DNA of 64,000 nt from Pseudanabaenaceae cyanobacterium SKYG29 (lineage in GTDB: Bacteria; Cyanobacteriota; Cyanobacteriia; Pseudanabaenales; Pseudanabaenaceae), in assembly GCA_025055675.1 (NCBI GenBank), contig JANWWT010000002.1, forward strand, positions 1-64,000. Direction: 5' to 3'. Made by a program: the position numbers and the translations under genes. The notes under the pieces were generated by a model that had not been told where the DNA came from, searched no databases, and saw only the letters and a program-made list of their open reading frames with translations. Positions 8,406-18,053 of the stretch are shown here, piece by piece; within the stretch, counting starts at the first letter, position 1; each line of letters starts with the position of its first letter.

Positions 8406-9263
8406 CTACTGACAAATCCTACTGATCATTTGCTGCGCTTGATACTGATAGCTACCACCAAACAAGTTAAAGTGATTTAAGATGTGGTAGAGATTGTAGA
8501 GGGTTTTGCGCTGTTGGTAGCCTGGTTCTAGGGGAAATGCCTGTTGATAGTAGTTATAAAACTCAGGGGCAAAGCCACCAAATAGCTCAGTCATAGCAAT
8601 ATCCACTTCCCGATCGCCGTAGTAGGCAGCAGGGTCAAAAATCACAGGCTCCCCATCTGGATCGAAGCCATAGTTTCCTCCCCACAAGTCCCCATGCACT
8701 AAAGAGGGAAAAGTGCGATGATTAGCGAGTAATTCATATACCCGAGACTGTAACTTATCCCAACTGACAGGGGAACGAAAGCCTTTACGATCGGCTAATT
8801 TCAGCTGATATAAAATACGGTGTTGCCAAAAGAAATCCGCCCAGTTACCCGTCCAAGTATTGATTTGGGGAGTCTCCCCAATAGTATTCGATCGATGCCA
8901 ACCGTATTGTTTAGCCTGAACGCGATGCAAGGCTGCCAAATTTTCCGCCAAGGCCCGCCAATCTTTTGCTCCCTGTAGATCAATCCACTCCAATACCAAA
9001 TAGGCATAATTCTGACTAGTGCCCCAAGCGATGGGGGTAGGTACACGAATTTTTTGGGTACGGGCAATTTCCTGTAGGGCTTCTGCTTCTGCCTCCAACA
9101 TGGACATCTTACTGGCAGCATTCAACTTCACAAAAAAAACATAGCCCCCCAGTTGCAATTTGTAAGTCTGATTGATGCTCCCTCCCCCCACTAAGCGCGT
9201 CTGCGGTGTTGGCATCTTTTCCCCATATAGGCGACTCAAATGGTCAATAATTTCCTGCCACAT
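8406..9263 (-). CDS. Fructosamine-3-kinase family protein
   Basis: The 285-residue protein has the aminoglycoside-phosphotransferase-like kinase fold: a glycine-rich VGGGSINQTYKLQ loop, FFVKLN with the ATP-binding lysine, the hinge LVLEWID, the catalytic LVHGDLWGGNYGFD (Brenner-type H-G-D-x-x-x-x-N) and VIFDPAAYYGDREVDIAM with the metal-binding aspartate. This matches the fructosamine kinase/YniA family, which phosphorylates sugar adducts on proteins so that they can be removed. A good AAGGA site precedes the ATG. It lies immediately upstream of the permease gene, but no functional link is evident. Confidence 0.9.
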   Translation of the reverse strand: MWQEIIDHLSRLYGEKMPTPQTRLVGGGSINQTYKLQLGGYVFFVKLNAASKMSMLEAEAEALQEIARTQKIRVPTPIAWGTSQNYAYLVLEWIDLQGAKDWRALAENLAALHRVQAKQYGWHRSNTIGETPQINTWTGNWADFFWQHRILYQLKLADRKGFRSPVSWDKLQSRVYELLANHRTFPSLVHGDLWGGNYGFDPDGEPVIFDPAAYYGDREVDIAMTELFGGFAPEFYNYYQQAFPLEPGYQQRKTLYNLYHILNHFNLFGGSYQYQAQQMISRICQ

Positions 9264-9301
9264 GGTTTATCCTTAAGATTGGTGACCATAAGACTAAGAT
9301 T

Positions 9302-9565
9302 ATGCCCGACTCGCCTGAATTTAAGCAACTTGCCGATGCTGTCGCCCAACTTGCCCACACCACTAACCTGATTGGACAGAGCCTGCTCCGTGTCATGCAT
9401 ATCGTCAGTCAACAGGATACTCGCTTCAACCATATTCTTGAAATTCAACGCCAGCTAGCCGACACACAAAAGAGTCTTTTAGAAACACAACAATTGTTGA
9501 GGGCAGGGCAGGAACGGCAGGAGCGTTTGCTAGAAGCCTTACTCAAGCAGCAAAAGGAAGCATGA
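9302..9565 (+). CDS. Small coiled-coil protein of unknown function
   Basis: The 87-residue product is predicted to be one long amphipathic helix, rich in Q, L and E, with the repeat-like stretch QRQLADTQKSLLETQQLLRAG followed by RQERLLEALLKQQ. There is no signal or membrane segment. It starts 38 bases from the divergent fructosamine-kinase gene and ends 8 bases before the GmhB-like gene. I do not recognise it. It could be an oligomerisation or adaptor peptide. The coding call rests on helical periodicity and its fit between neighbours. Confidence 0.5.
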   Translation: MPDSPEFKQLADAVAQLAHTTNLIGQSLLRVMHIVSQQDTRFNHILEIQRQLADTQKSLLETQQLLRAGQERQERLLEALLKQQKEA

Positions 9566-9573
9566 TGTGAGTA

Positions 9574-10197
9574 ATGTTTGCTAAGTCCAGCAGAGACGCA
9601 GTTGATGAGCGCAGTCGAGGAGCGGTATTTCTCGATCGGGATGGTGTCATTAATGAAGAGAGGGGCTATATCAGGGATATTGATGAATTAGTGTTGCTAC
9701 CAGGGGCAGCCCAGGCAATCAAGATGTTGAACAATCGAGGGATATTCTGTTGTCTGGTGTCTAATCAGTCGGGGGCAGCTAGGGGTTACTATCCCCTCTC
9801 CCACATTGAGGCACTGCATCAACGATTGCAGGAATTACTCTACCAAGAAGCCGAGGCCTTTCTCAATCACATCTACTATTGCCCCAGTCTCAGCCCTGAG
9901 GAAGGGGGAGTCGTCCCCGAATTGACCTACTATTCCACCTGGCGCAAACCCAACACAGGCATGCTCGTAGCAGCTGCTTGGGCACATAACTTGGACTTAT
10001 CCCGATCGGTGGTCATTGGTGATAAAGCCACGGATATTGACATGGCCCATAACGCGGGCTGCAAGGGAGTTTTGGTGACTACAGGCTACGGCAGAGAGGT
10101 TTTAGCTGGTACGTACCAACACCCCGTCCAACCGGACTACATTGCCAAAGATATACTAGATGCTGTGCGGTGGGTCATTAGCAATTGTGAGTTCTAG
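9574..10197 (+). CDS. HAD-family phosphatase, GmhB-like
   Basis: The 207-residue protein resembles D-glycero-manno-heptose 1,7-bisphosphate 7-phosphatase and histidinol phosphatases. AVFLDRDGVINEE holds the DxD nucleophile pair, CLVSNQSGAARG is the second HAD motif, WRKPNTGML gives the motif III lysine, and VVIGDKATDIDMA gives the motif IV acids. The family's zinc loop (CxH followed by CxC before RKP) is missing: only the first cysteine, in YYCPS, remains and STWRKP replaces CxCRKP. The 16 residues before the first strand are an unusual extension partly encoded by a short dispersed-repeat-like sequence. A role in lipopolysaccharide heptose synthesis is possible but substrate is unproven. Confidence 0.75.
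   Translation: MFAKSSRDAVDERSRGAVFLDRDGVINEERGYIRDIDELVLLPGAAQAIKMLNNRGIFCCLVSNQSGAARGYYPLSHIEALHQRLQELLYQEAEAFLNHIYYCPSLSPEEGGVVPELTYYSTWRKPNTGMLVAAAWAHNLDLSRSVVIGDKATDIDMAHNAGCKGVLVTTGYGREVLAGTYQHPVQPDYIAKDILDAVRWVISNCEF
9606..9618 (+). repeat. Short dispersed-repeat-like element inside a coding region
   Basis: TGAGCGCAGTCGA resembles the short dispersed repeats (GAGCGCAGTCGAAG type) that I recall from many bacterial genomes. It lies in frame in the N-terminal extension of the GmhB-like gene and encodes part of DERSRG. One copy only was noticed in the window. Its relative with core GAGCTTGTCGAA occurs near 59.55 kb. Confidence 0.35.
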
Positions 10198-10319
10198 CCC
10201 CTGCCTGCATAGCTTGCCGTGGTTAAACCCCATAGCAACCAATTGGGAAAGTGGCACAGAGATCACCTATGCTGAAAAAAAACTGATTCATAGTAAAGAT
10301 GTCGAGTTAAGAAAAGCAG

Positions 10320-12185
10320 ATGAAAAGACCGATCGATCACAGCCAAGCCCAAAATCTCTGGCAAGTTCTGCAAAAGGTAGCTACTGTTTATCCTGATATC
10401 CCCGCCTTGGTGAACCACCATCCGCCCTATCCTGTACAGATGACCTACAGGGAAATGGTGGCAGAAATTAGGAGGTTTGGGGCAGGTTTACGACAGCTAG
10501 GGGTTAAAGCCGGTGCCCATGTGGCTCTATTTGCTGACAATTCTCCCCGGTGGTTTATTGCCGACCAGGGTGTTTTAGCGATCGGGGCTGTGGATGTCAC
10601 CCGTAGTTCCCAGGCAGATAAACAGGAGTTGTTATTCATTCTGCAAAACAGTGATAGTGTGGCTCTGATTGTAGAAGACCTAAAAACCCTGCGCAAACTG
10701 CAACCGCAACTAGATGATTACCATCTCTCTCCCATCATTTTGTTATCTGATGAAGAGGGATATTCGAACTACAAGACAGTGATTGAAATGGGTAAAGAGG
10801 GAGATTTGGGGGATGAACAACCCGATCGTTCTAGCCTGGCGACTCTGATTTATACCTCTGGTACGAGTGGTTATCCTAAGGGAGTGATGTTGACCCACGG
10901 CAACTTTCTCTATGAAATTACAGCTGCTTTAGATGTTGTCCATCCCCAGCCAGGTTATCGGGTATTAAGCATTCTGCCCACCTGGCATTCCTACGAGCGC
11001 ACATTCGAGTATTTTATTCTTTCCCAGGGGTGCACCCAAATCTATACCAGCATTCGCACCTTCAAAGAAGACATCAAAAAGCATAAACCCCACTACATGG
11101 TGGCTGTACCGCGCCTATGGGAATCTGTCTACGAGGGCATTCAGAAGAATCTCAAAACGAACAAGAAGCGCCGACTGATCGAATGGTTTTTAGCTGTCAG
11201 CCACAAATACATCTACGCCCAACGCACTAGAGATGGTCTCAATTTACGTAATCTCAATCCCTCTGTTATCGATCGGGTTCTCGCTACTATTACTTCTTTT
11301 GTTCTGTTACCGGTGCATCTGTTAGCCGATCGGCTAGTCTATCGCAAAATTAGGGAAGCTACGGGGGGTGAAGTGCGGTTCTTTGTCAGTGGGGGTGGTT
11401 CGATCGCTGACCATTTAGAAGACTTCTTTGAAGTGATTGGCATTGAGATTTTGGGAGGCTACGGCTTGACCGAAACTTCTCCCATTACCCATGTCAGACG
11501 AAAACACCGCAATCTACGGGGTGCTGATGGTCAGCCCCTACCCCAAACAGAAACCCGCATTGTCGATCCCGAAACAAAGAAGGACTTGCCCTTCTATCAA
11601 CAAGGATTGATTCTCATTCGCGGTCCCCAGGTCATGCAGGGTTACTACAAAAATCCTGAAGCAACCCAGAAAGTGATTGATGCAGAAGGCTGGTTTAACA
11701 CAGGGGATTTGGGTTGGATGACTCCCCAGGGTGACCTAGTTATTACTGGTAGGGCAAAAGACACGATCGTTTTAACCAACGGCGAAAACATTGAACCACA
11801 ACCCATTGAAGATGCTTGTTTGCGCAGTCCGTACATCGATCAGATTATGTTAGTTGGTCAAGACCAAAAACATTTGGGAGCATTGATTGTGCCCAACTTC
11901 GATCGTTTAGCCCAAGATGGCTACATCCCTGCTGACCGCCAACCCCAGGAACTCATAGAGCATATGCGCAATGACACTAGGATCATTGACTTATTCCGTA
12001 CAGAACTAAACCGAGAGGTGAAAAATCGACCTGGTTATCGACCAGACGATCGGATTGTGGTCTTTCACTTGTTGGCAGAACCTTTCTCCATTGAACAGGG
12101 GACAATGACCCAAACTCTGAAAATCAAACGCAATGTAGTGATGGAGAAGTATAAAGATGTCATCGATCGGATGTACGCCAGCTAA
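10320..12185 (+). CDS. AMP-forming acyl-activating enzyme (long-chain acyl-CoA ligase / acyl-ACP synthetase type)
   Basis: The 621-residue enzyme belongs to the adenylate-forming superfamily. LIYTSGTSGYPKGVMLTH is the AMP-binding P-loop, ILGGYGLTETSP binds the adenylate, and GWFNTGDLG, ITGRAKDTIVLTNGENIEP and the C-terminal MTQTLKIKRNVV with the catalytic lysine complete the set. In cyanobacteria the main such enzyme (Slr1609 type) recycles free fatty acids by charging them onto acyl carrier protein. That is the likely role, although a CoA-ligase activity cannot be excluded from sequence. It is about 70 residues shorter than I remember for Slr1609. It is flanked by non-coding gaps of about 120 and 40 bases. 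Confidence 0.85.
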   Translation: MKRPIDHSQAQNLWQVLQKVATVYPDIPALVNHHPPYPVQMTYREMVAEIRRFGAGLRQLGVKAGAHVALFADNSPRWFIADQGVLAIGAVDVTRSSQADKQELLFILQNSDSVALIVEDLKTLRKLQPQLDDYHLSPIILLSDEEGYSNYKTVIEMGKEGDLGDEQPDRSSLATLIYTSGTSGYPKGVMLTHGNFLYEITAALDVVHPQPGYRVLSILPTWHSYERTFEYFILSQGCTQIYTSIRTFKEDIKKHKPHYMVAVPRLWESVYEGIQKNLKTNKKRRLIEWFLAVSHKYIYAQRTRDGLNLRNLNPSVIDRVLATITSFVLLPVHLLADRLVYRKIREATGGEVRFFVSGGGSIADHLEDFFEVIGIEILGGYGLTETSPITHVRRKHRNLRGADGQPLPQTETRIVDPETKKDLPFYQQGLILIRGPQVMQGYYKNPEATQKVIDAEGWFNTGDLGWMTPQGDLVITGRAKDTIVLTNGENIEPQPIEDACLRSPYIDQIMLVGQDQKHLGALIVPNFDRLAQDGYIPADRQPQELIEHMRNDTRIIDLFRTELNREVKNRPGYRPDDRIVVFHLLAEPFSIEQGTMTQTLKIKRNVVMEKYKDVIDRMYAS

Positions 12186-12225
12186 TTTGTGGTAAAGTGG
12201 GGAGCAGGGGTGGAAGACCAAAATT

Positions 12226-13350
12226 ATGAATAAAAGTTTATCCCTCAGCCTGCTCCTCAGTTTTTTCTTACTCCAGGCTAGCCCTGCTCTCAGTCGTTCC
12301 TCTGGTGGGAGATCAAGGGGTGGTTCTTTTAGAGGTGGTCGTTCTAGCAGCAGAGCACGATCGAGTGCACCCACGACCAGACGATCGAATCAATCGAGTT
12401 CTTCCTCAGAAAATCGTTACAGGTCAAATAGGTCAACTTCTTCCTACAGGAAGCAGACTGGATCAAGTATCCGTGATCAACGCTCCTATACTCCCACTGC
12501 TCCATTACCAACAGAATCAGCATGTGAGGAATCAGCCATTAATCAAACTACTGATCAACCGAATTGCCAAAGACAGCAGATACAACCAACCCATACTTAT
12601 TCTCCCAGTGGTAGCATCTACAATCAGTATTCTCCCAGTGGTGGTAGCTACAATCAGTCTTTCCCTTTTGTAGTTGTCGGGATTTTTTCGGCAGTAGTGA
12701 TAGTCTGTTTGCTGGCTTTGCTTGCTGTACAAAAACAATCCAGGGCACTCGATAGCGATGAACGTTTGTTACCACGGGAAATCAGAAACAATACAGTTAC
12801 AGTCAGTATTTTACAAATAGCAATTTATGCCATTGCCCGATCGGTACAGCGTGAAATTCGTCAACTATCGGATATGGCTGACTTTGACACGAGAGAGGGA
12901 TTACGGGAATTCCTGAGGGAAGTAGTAATTGTTTTGCAACGCAATTCGGATGCCTGGGCTTATGCTCTGGGTCAGTCAGAGGTGGCAGATAGAGAGAGAG
13001 CAGAGCGGGGATTTGAGGCTTTGTCCGACAGAGAACGGATTAAATTCAGTATAGAAACCTACTCCCGTGTGGGCAAAAAGCGTCGACTGAAAGATAACTA
13101 CATGAATAATAGTGATGAGGGCGTACCAGAATTTATTGTTATCACTCTACTAGTTGGTACAGAGCATGACAAACCTCTTTTCCCCAAGGTAAAAACTCGT
13201 GCCCAAGTCCAGGCTGCTCTTAATGCCTTCCTATCCATTCCCCTTGACTACTTGTTGGCAGTTGAAGTTCTCTGGACACCAGCATCGGAGCAGGACAGTC
13301 TGACCAAAGATGACCTTCTTGCCGATTACAGTGATTTGGTGCTCCTCTGA
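12226..13350 (+). CDS. DUF1517 family membrane protein
   Basis: The 374-residue protein has a signal peptide (residues 1-24), a low-complexity Ser/Arg/Gly region to about 95, then a short direct repeat YSPSGSIYNQ / YSPSGGSYNQ, one membrane helix near residues 146-168, and a C-terminal soluble domain of about 190 residues matching DUF1517. That domain is conserved in cyanobacteria and chloroplasts with no established function. The repeats and the arginine-serine tract are probably a flexible linker. The protein is likely anchored in the thylakoid or plasma membrane with the C-terminal domain in the cytoplasm. A 900-base gap follows. Confidence 0.78.
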   Translation: MNKSLSLSLLLSFFLLQASPALSRSSGGRSRGGSFRGGRSSSRARSSAPTTRRSNQSSSSSENRYRSNRSTSSYRKQTGSSIRDQRSYTPTAPLPTESACEESAINQTTDQPNCQRQQIQPTHTYSPSGSIYNQYSPSGGSYNQSFPFVVVGIFSAVVIVCLLALLAVQKQSRALDSDERLLPREIRNNTVTVSILQIAIYAIARSVQREIRQLSDMADFDTREGLREFLREVVIVLQRNSDAWAYALGQSEVADRERAERGFEALSDRERIKFSIETYSRVGKKRRLKDNYMNNSDEGVPEFIVITLLVGTEHDKPLFPKVKTRAQVQAALNAFLSIPLDYLLAVEVLWTPASEQDSLTKDDLLADYSDLVLL

Positions 13351-14266
13351 TAGAGTTTATCACTTTTACGAGCAGGGTAGAAGCAGTGAGAAGTGGATAT
13401 AGTTTAGAGACACTCATACGATTGCTAACCTTGATTTAGATATTACTTGTGTTAGAGTTTCTGGCAAATTGCTCTCAATCTCTCCAGACTCTAGCACCTT
13501 ACCGCTAGTAATTTAGACTATACACAACTCTAGCTCTGGCAACACAACGGCTGGGGTTTCAACGATTACAGCACTTCCAACAGGCGATCTATAAATTGCT
13601 AGCTGAATGCCAGAATGGTCTCAGTCTGCTGCAATTGAGATATATTAAAACTATACTAATTGACTACCTATGCATCTCAGCGCATTAGAGCTATTATCGG
13701 AAGGTGTAAATGCCTCTGTCTGGTTAATTCAAGATACAAGGTAATTATCCATATATCCGCGAATGGAAGAGGCTGAGGAGCCACCAGAGCTGCTGTGTTT
13801 GCACACAAAGTCCTCACTCTCGCAGACAATTCAGATTTCTGGGATAATGAACAGCCACTGAAATCACCAAATAAATAGTTTTGTATTTCATTCCACTTAT
13901 CGCCAACAGCCTTAATCAGAGTGTCAACTGCCATAACTGATCTCCTGCCATCAAGGTTGCCCCAGTGAGTTTTCCCAGTTTAAGCCGTTGTTTAGGGAAG
14001 TTGCACAATATTAAGAATATTTTAGGGGGTGGTCAAGCAATTAATCATTTTGTCTTTTGATATACCAACTCCTTAAAAAGGATTTGTTTCAGGCGATCAA
14101 ACACCAGTGTTCTTCGAGTCCCTTAGCTAGGATCACCTATCCAGACACTTTTTAACTTAACTCTGGTAAGGTTAGTTTAATTCCCCAGCACCTCTATGCA
14201 AAACATTTCAGTATTTTTCAGCTATTATAGCTTTCTATAGGCTGCCTTTAGCATAATTTGGTAACT
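13351..14266. other. Long intergenic region with possible gene remnants
   Basis: No convincing complete gene lies here. On the plus strand, 13512-13688 is open for 58 codons without an ATG and reads like protein (for example LGFQRLQHFQQAIYKLLAE). On the minus strand, 13677-13934 holds an 85-codon frame described separately. The last 330 bases before dnaE are AT-rich and probably contain its promoter and leader. A 13-base palindrome AGCTATTATAGCT sits at 14220-14232, 34 bases before the dnaE ATG. No clear -35/-10 pair, tRNA or terminator was found. Confidence 0.5.
13677..13934 (-). pseudogene. Possible remnant of a DUF697-like gene
   Basis: An 85-codon frame begins with ATG and reads AVDTLIKAVGDKWNEIQNYL. 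It then contains NTAALVAPQPLPFADIWIIT, which looks like the hydrophobic 'xPxPxADIxxLT' segment of DUF697 domains found in cyanobacterial GTPases. After this the resemblance stops and the frame ends in LYLELTRQRHLHLP, suggesting truncation or a frameshift. No GTPase domain is nearby. It could instead be a genuine small gene. I put it as a remnant because the family domain is much longer and the surrounding DNA is otherwise empty. Confidence 0.3.
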
Positions 14267-16891
14267 ATGTCTTTTGTCCCTCTGCACAACCACAGTGAAT
14301 ATAGTCTCCTGGACGGAGCAAGTCAAATTCCCCAGCTCATCGATAGGATTGTGGAGTTGGGTATGCCTGCTATTGCGCTCACTGACCACGGAGTGATGTA
14401 CGGCGCGATCGAGTTGTACAAAACCTGCAAAGCCAAGGGTGTAAAGCCAATTATCGGCAATGAGATGTATGTCATCAATGGGGATATAACGGTCAAGCGA
14501 CCCAAAGTGAGGAAATACCACCAGGTGGTGCTAGCAAAAGATACGGAAGGTTATCGCAATCTGGTTAAATTAACTACTATTTCCCATCTGCAGGGATTTC
14601 AAGGCACAGGAATTTATGCCCGTCCCTGTATCAATAAAGAATTACTAGCAAAGTATCGATCGGGTTTGATTGTCACTTCTGGTTGTTTAGCGGGGGAAGT
14701 ACCCCAGGCAATTCTCCAGAATCGGTTGGATATAGCAAGAGAGGTGGCTGCCTGGTACAAGGAGACTTTTGGGGATGACTACTATTTAGAAATTCAAGAC
14801 CACGGCTATCCTGAGGATAGAATTGTTAATGTAGAAATTGTCCGCATTAGTCAGGAGTTAGGCATTAAAATTATCGCCACTAATGATGCTCACTTTATTG
14901 GTTGCTATGACGTAGAAGCTCACGATGCCTTACTCTGCATTCAAATTGGCAAGTCCATTAGGGAGCAAAAACGACTGCGCTATTCGGGTACAGAATATGT
15001 TAAATCACGGGCAGAAATGGCAAGACTATTTCGGGATCACCTGCCCTCTGAAGTAGTGGAAGAAGCCCTCAACAATACCCTGGAAGTAGCTAACAAGATT
15101 AAGGACTATCAAATACTAGGAGAACCCAAAGCCCCTGATTTTCCTGTACCCCCTGGCTATACCCCTGATAGCTACTTGGAAATCAAAGCATGGGAAGGAT
15201 TGAAACAAAAATTACAGGTTGCCACAAAACAAGACATACCAGAAGATTACCAACAGAGGTTGCAGCGAGAATTAGCTGTCATTCAACAGAAAGGTTTCTC
15301 TAATTACTTCTTGGTTGTATGGGACTATATTCGCTATGCCAGGGAACAAAAGATTCCTGTCGGTCCAGGACGGGGTTCAGCTGCGGGTTCTTTAGTAGCT
15401 TATGCTCTAGGCATCACTAATATTGACCCGATTCATCATGGTCTATTGTTTGAACGTTTCCTCAATCCTGAACGTAAATCTATGCCTGATATTGATACAG
15501 ACTTTTGTATGGATCATCGTGATCAGCTGATTCGTTATGTGATAGAGAAATATGGACAAGAGAGAGTGGCACAAATTGTTACGTTTAACCGTCTGACTTC
15601 TAAGGCAGTAGTGAAAGATGTGGGCAGGGTGTTGGATATTCCCTACAGTGATACGGATAAGATGGCAAAATTGATTCCTGTCTCCCGTGGCAAACCTGCT
15701 CCCCTACAAGAAATGATCAGTGATGAGACTCCTGCGCCTGAATTCAAAGAGCGATATGAGAAAGATGACACAGTGAGACAGTGGATTGATATGGCAATGC
15801 GCCTGGAAGGCGTAAACAAAAGTACGGGTGTGCACGCAGCAGGAGTAGTGATTGCACCGATGCCCCTGGATGAACTGGTACCACTGCAGTTGAGCAATGA
15901 AGGTCTGATCATGACGCAGTATCCCATGGAAGACCTGGAATCTCTGGGATTGTTGAAGATGGATTTTCTCGGTCTGCGCAATTTAACGATTATTCAAAAC
16001 ACGATCGACCTCATCAAGAAACGCAAACCTGACTTTGATTTAACACAAATAGTACCTGACCAACCTACGAAAGAGAATGAAGAGACTTACAAGTTACTAG
16101 CAAGGGGAGAACTGGAGGGCATCTTTCAGCTAGAATCAGCGGGTATGAAACAGATAGTGAAAGACTTGAAACCCTCCAATATTGAAGATATTTCTTCCAT
16201 TTTGGCGCTCTATCGTCCTGGTCCCTTGGATGCTGGTCTCATTCCTAAGTTCATCAATCGCAAACACGGCAGAGAACCCCTAGAATATGCCCATGCAAGT
16301 TTGGAACCTATCTTGCGCGATACCTATTCTATCCTTGTCTATCAAGAACAAATTATGCGGATTGCCCAGGACTTGGCGGGTTATTCTTTGGGGGAAGCGG
16401 ATTTACTGCGGCGAGCGATGGGGAAAAAGAAACCAGAAGAGATGGAAAAGCAACGGGAGAAGTTTTTAGACGGGGCAGCTAAAAATGGTATTCCTTCCAA
16501 AATTGCCAAAGAATTGTTTGATCAGATGGTCATGTTTGCTGAGTATTGTCTGACCTATGATACTTTGGTCTTGACGGAGGAGTATGGCTGGCTACCGATC
16601 GGTCACATTGTGACAGAGCAACTGAATTGCCATGTCTATTCTCTGTCGCCCCAGGGATTTATCTACACACAACCGATCGTGCAATGGCATGACCGCGGTA
16701 CACAGATGGTGTTTGCCTATACCTTGGCAGATGGCACGGTAATTAAGGCAACGCCTGACCATAAATTTATGACAACAACAGGGGAAATGTTACCGATCGA
16801 GCAGATTTTCCAGCAGGGTTTGTCTTTAATGACGGTGGCAGACCTAGCAGCAACACAAGATGTATTCACCTTGGTTACAGGTACTGGATAA
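14267..16891 (+). CDS. dnaE: DNA polymerase III alpha subunit, N-terminal part fused to split-intein N half
   Basis: This is the cyanobacterial DnaE-N: 760 residues of polymerase followed by a 114-residue intein half, then a stop. The PHP domain starts at once ([18 protein letters not shown]). The polymerase palm has [19 protein letters not shown] and [16 protein letters not shown]. The extein ends MVMFAEY, directly before the intein's first cysteine. The rest of the polymerase (DnaE-C with the intein C half) must be encoded elsewhere, because nothing like it is in the window. The two halves are joined by protein trans-splicing. The start is the ATG giving MSFVPLH. A TTG three codons upstream is unlikely. 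The 3' end overlaps the next gene by 32 bases. Confidence 0.95.
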   Translation: MSFVPLHNHSEYSLLDGASQIPQLIDRIVELGMPAIALTDHGVMYGAIELYKTCKAKGVKPIIGNEMYVINGDITVKRPKVRKYHQVVLAKDTEGYRNLVKLTTISHLQGFQGTGIYARPCINKELLAKYRSGLIVTSGCLAGEVPQAILQNRLDIAREVAAWYKETFGDDYYLEIQDHGYPEDRIVNVEIVRISQELGIKIIATNDAHFIGCYDVEAHDALLCIQIGKSIREQKRLRYSGTEYVKSRAEMARLFRDHLPSEVVEEALNNTLEVANKIKDYQILGEPKAPDFPVPPGYTPDSYLEIKAWEGLKQKLQVATKQDIPEDYQQRLQRELAVIQQKGFSNYFLVVWDYIRYAREQKIPVGPGRGSAAGSLVAYALGITNIDPIHHGLLFERFLNPERKSMPDIDTDFCMDHRDQLIRYVIEKYGQERVAQIVTFNRLTSKAVVKDVGRVLDIPYSDTDKMAKLIPVSRGKPAPLQEMISDETPAPEFKERYEKDDTVRQWIDMAMRLEGVNKSTGVHAAGVVIAPMPLDELVPLQLSNEGLIMTQYPMEDLESLGLLKMDFLGLRNLTIIQNTIDLIKKRKPDFDLTQIVPDQPTKENEETYKLLARGELEGIFQLESAGMKQIVKDLKPSNIEDISSILALYRPGPLDAGLIPKFINRKHGREPLEYAHASLEPILRDTYSILVYQEQIMRIAQDLAGYSLGEADLLRRAMGKKKPEEMEKQREKFLDGAAKNGIPSKIAKELFDQMVMFAEYCLTYDTLVLTEEYGWLPIGHIVTEQLNCHVYSLSPQGFIYTQPIVQWHDRGTQMVFAYTLADGTVIKATPDHKFMTTTGEMLPIEQIFQQGLSLMTVADLAATQDVFTLVTGTG
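16547..16888 (+). other. DnaE split intein, N-terminal half (Int-N)
   Basis: The 114-residue element begins with the nucleophile Cys1 in [14 protein letters not shown] (block A). It includes [12 protein letters not shown] and the block B motif ATPDHKFMT with the conserved Thr and His, then EMLPIEQIF and LMTVADL. This aligns well with the remembered Npu and Ssp DnaE inteins. The Npu half ends at about residue 102. Here a further 12 or so residues follow, and the last ten are encoded by DNA that also encodes the start of the next gene in another frame. The flanking extein residue is Tyr, as in other DnaE inteins. No homing endonuclease is present. Confidence 0.95.
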
Positions 16892-18053
16892 TGGCATCCG
16901 ATCGTTTTTCTGGGAATCACCTTTTACCAAAATTGCGACGGTACAGTGCTTTTTTCCTGGGGGTAGGCGTTTAGAGACAGCAGAAACAGCAGGCATCAGT
17001 AAGTTGATTGCCCATTGCTTATTTTACGAGCAACAGGATTTTTTAGAAGAGATTGGCAGTGCAGTAACGGTGGAAGCGGAAGCGGATTACTTTCTTATCA
17101 GCGCTAAATGTTTAGATGAAGACTTACCGGCGTTATTACGTTTCTTGGCAAAAGTCCTGCCCCAGGTGCAGTTCACTGCCCCAGCCCTGGCAGAGGTGAA
17201 ACAGGAGTCCATCTATGCTCTCCAGAGCCAAGACCACAATCCCTTTTCCTGCGCCTATCGTCAATTGCAACCTCTACTCTATGGCAGTCATCCCTATGGC
17301 TTGAGTAGTGAGGGCACGATCGAAACTATTGGCGCAGCCCAGACGCAAGACCTGCAGGCACACTTCGATCGGTTTTATCTCCCCTCTGCCATGGTTCTAG
17401 CAATTACTGCTAACAGAGACCCCAAACAGATCGGCGAATTAGTGACAAGTACTTTTGGAGCTTGGTACAATAAAAAAGAGATTAATTGGGAGCACCTAAC
17501 AGCGGAATTCGTTGCCACGGTTAACCACCAGCAGAGCGATCGAGACCAGGCTTGGGTAATGATGGGTTTTCCTGCCCCCGCTAGCTACGATCGGGACTTT
17601 TTTGCTATGAAGGTTATCAATTCCCACCTGGGCAACGGTTCTTCCAGCCGGCTGTTTCAAGTGCTAAGAGAACAAGCGGGATTGGTCTACGATGTGGCAA
17701 CCCACTGTCCCACTAGATTCGATCGTTCCCATTTGCTAATTCACTGCACAACGGCAATTGACTATGTGTCGACAGTACAGGAATTAATCTGGCAAGAATG
17801 CCAAAGACTGCAAACAGAACTGCTGACAGCAGAAGCCCTGGAACTGGCAAAAAGTAAGCTGCTCGGTCACTATGCCCTGGCAAAACAAACCCCTGCCCAA
17901 CTGGCATACATTCATAGCTGGTATCACACCCTGCAATTGCCCCCCGACTTCGATTTCCAATTCATTAAACAAGTAGAAATAACCACCCCCCAGGAAATCC
18001 AGGAGGTGGCGTGCAAGTATCTAGCCAAGGCGGCTATCTCGATCGTGTGTTAG
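16860..18053 (+). CDS. M16 peptidase-like protein lacking the zinc motif
   Basis: The 397-residue protein has the fold landmarks of M16 (pitrilysin/processing peptidase) proteins: an opening [30 protein letters not shown], then [12 protein letters not shown], the central [14 protein letters not shown] and the C-terminal [23 protein letters not shown] with the conserved R/Y segment. The HxxEH zinc motif expected after GISKL is absent: the segment reads [15 protein letters not shown]. It is therefore probably the non-catalytic partner of an active M16 subunit encoded elsewhere. The ATG lies inside the dnaE intein sequence (32-base overlap), and the stop overlaps the convergent ftsH stop by 4 bases. 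Confidence 0.82.
   Translation: MYSPWLQVLDNGIRSFFWESPFTKIATVQCFFPGGRRLETAETAGISKLIAHCLFYEQQDFLEEIGSAVTVEAEADYFLISAKCLDEDLPALLRFLAKVLPQVQFTAPALAEVKQESIYALQSQDHNPFSCAYRQLQPLLYGSHPYGLSSEGTIETIGAAQTQDLQAHFDRFYLPSAMVLAITANRDPKQIGELVTSTFGAWYNKKEINWEHLTAEFVATVNHQQSDRDQAWVMMGFPAPASYDRDFFAMKVINSHLGNGSSSRLFQVLREQAGLVYDVATHCPTRFDRSHLLIHCTTAIDYVSTVQELIWQECQRLQTELLTAEALELAKSKLLGHYALAKQTPAQLAYIHSWYHTLQLPPDFDFQFIKQVEITTPQEIQEVACKYLAKAAISIVC

Noticed and set aside
10160-10396. 78-codon plus-strand frame between the GmhB-like and acyl-activating genes
   Set aside because: It overlaps both neighbours out of frame, has no ribosome site and no protein-like pattern.
14113-14121. TTCGAGTCC, resembling a tRNA T-loop
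   Set aside because: The flanking five bases cannot pair and no acceptor, D or anticodon arm can be built around it.
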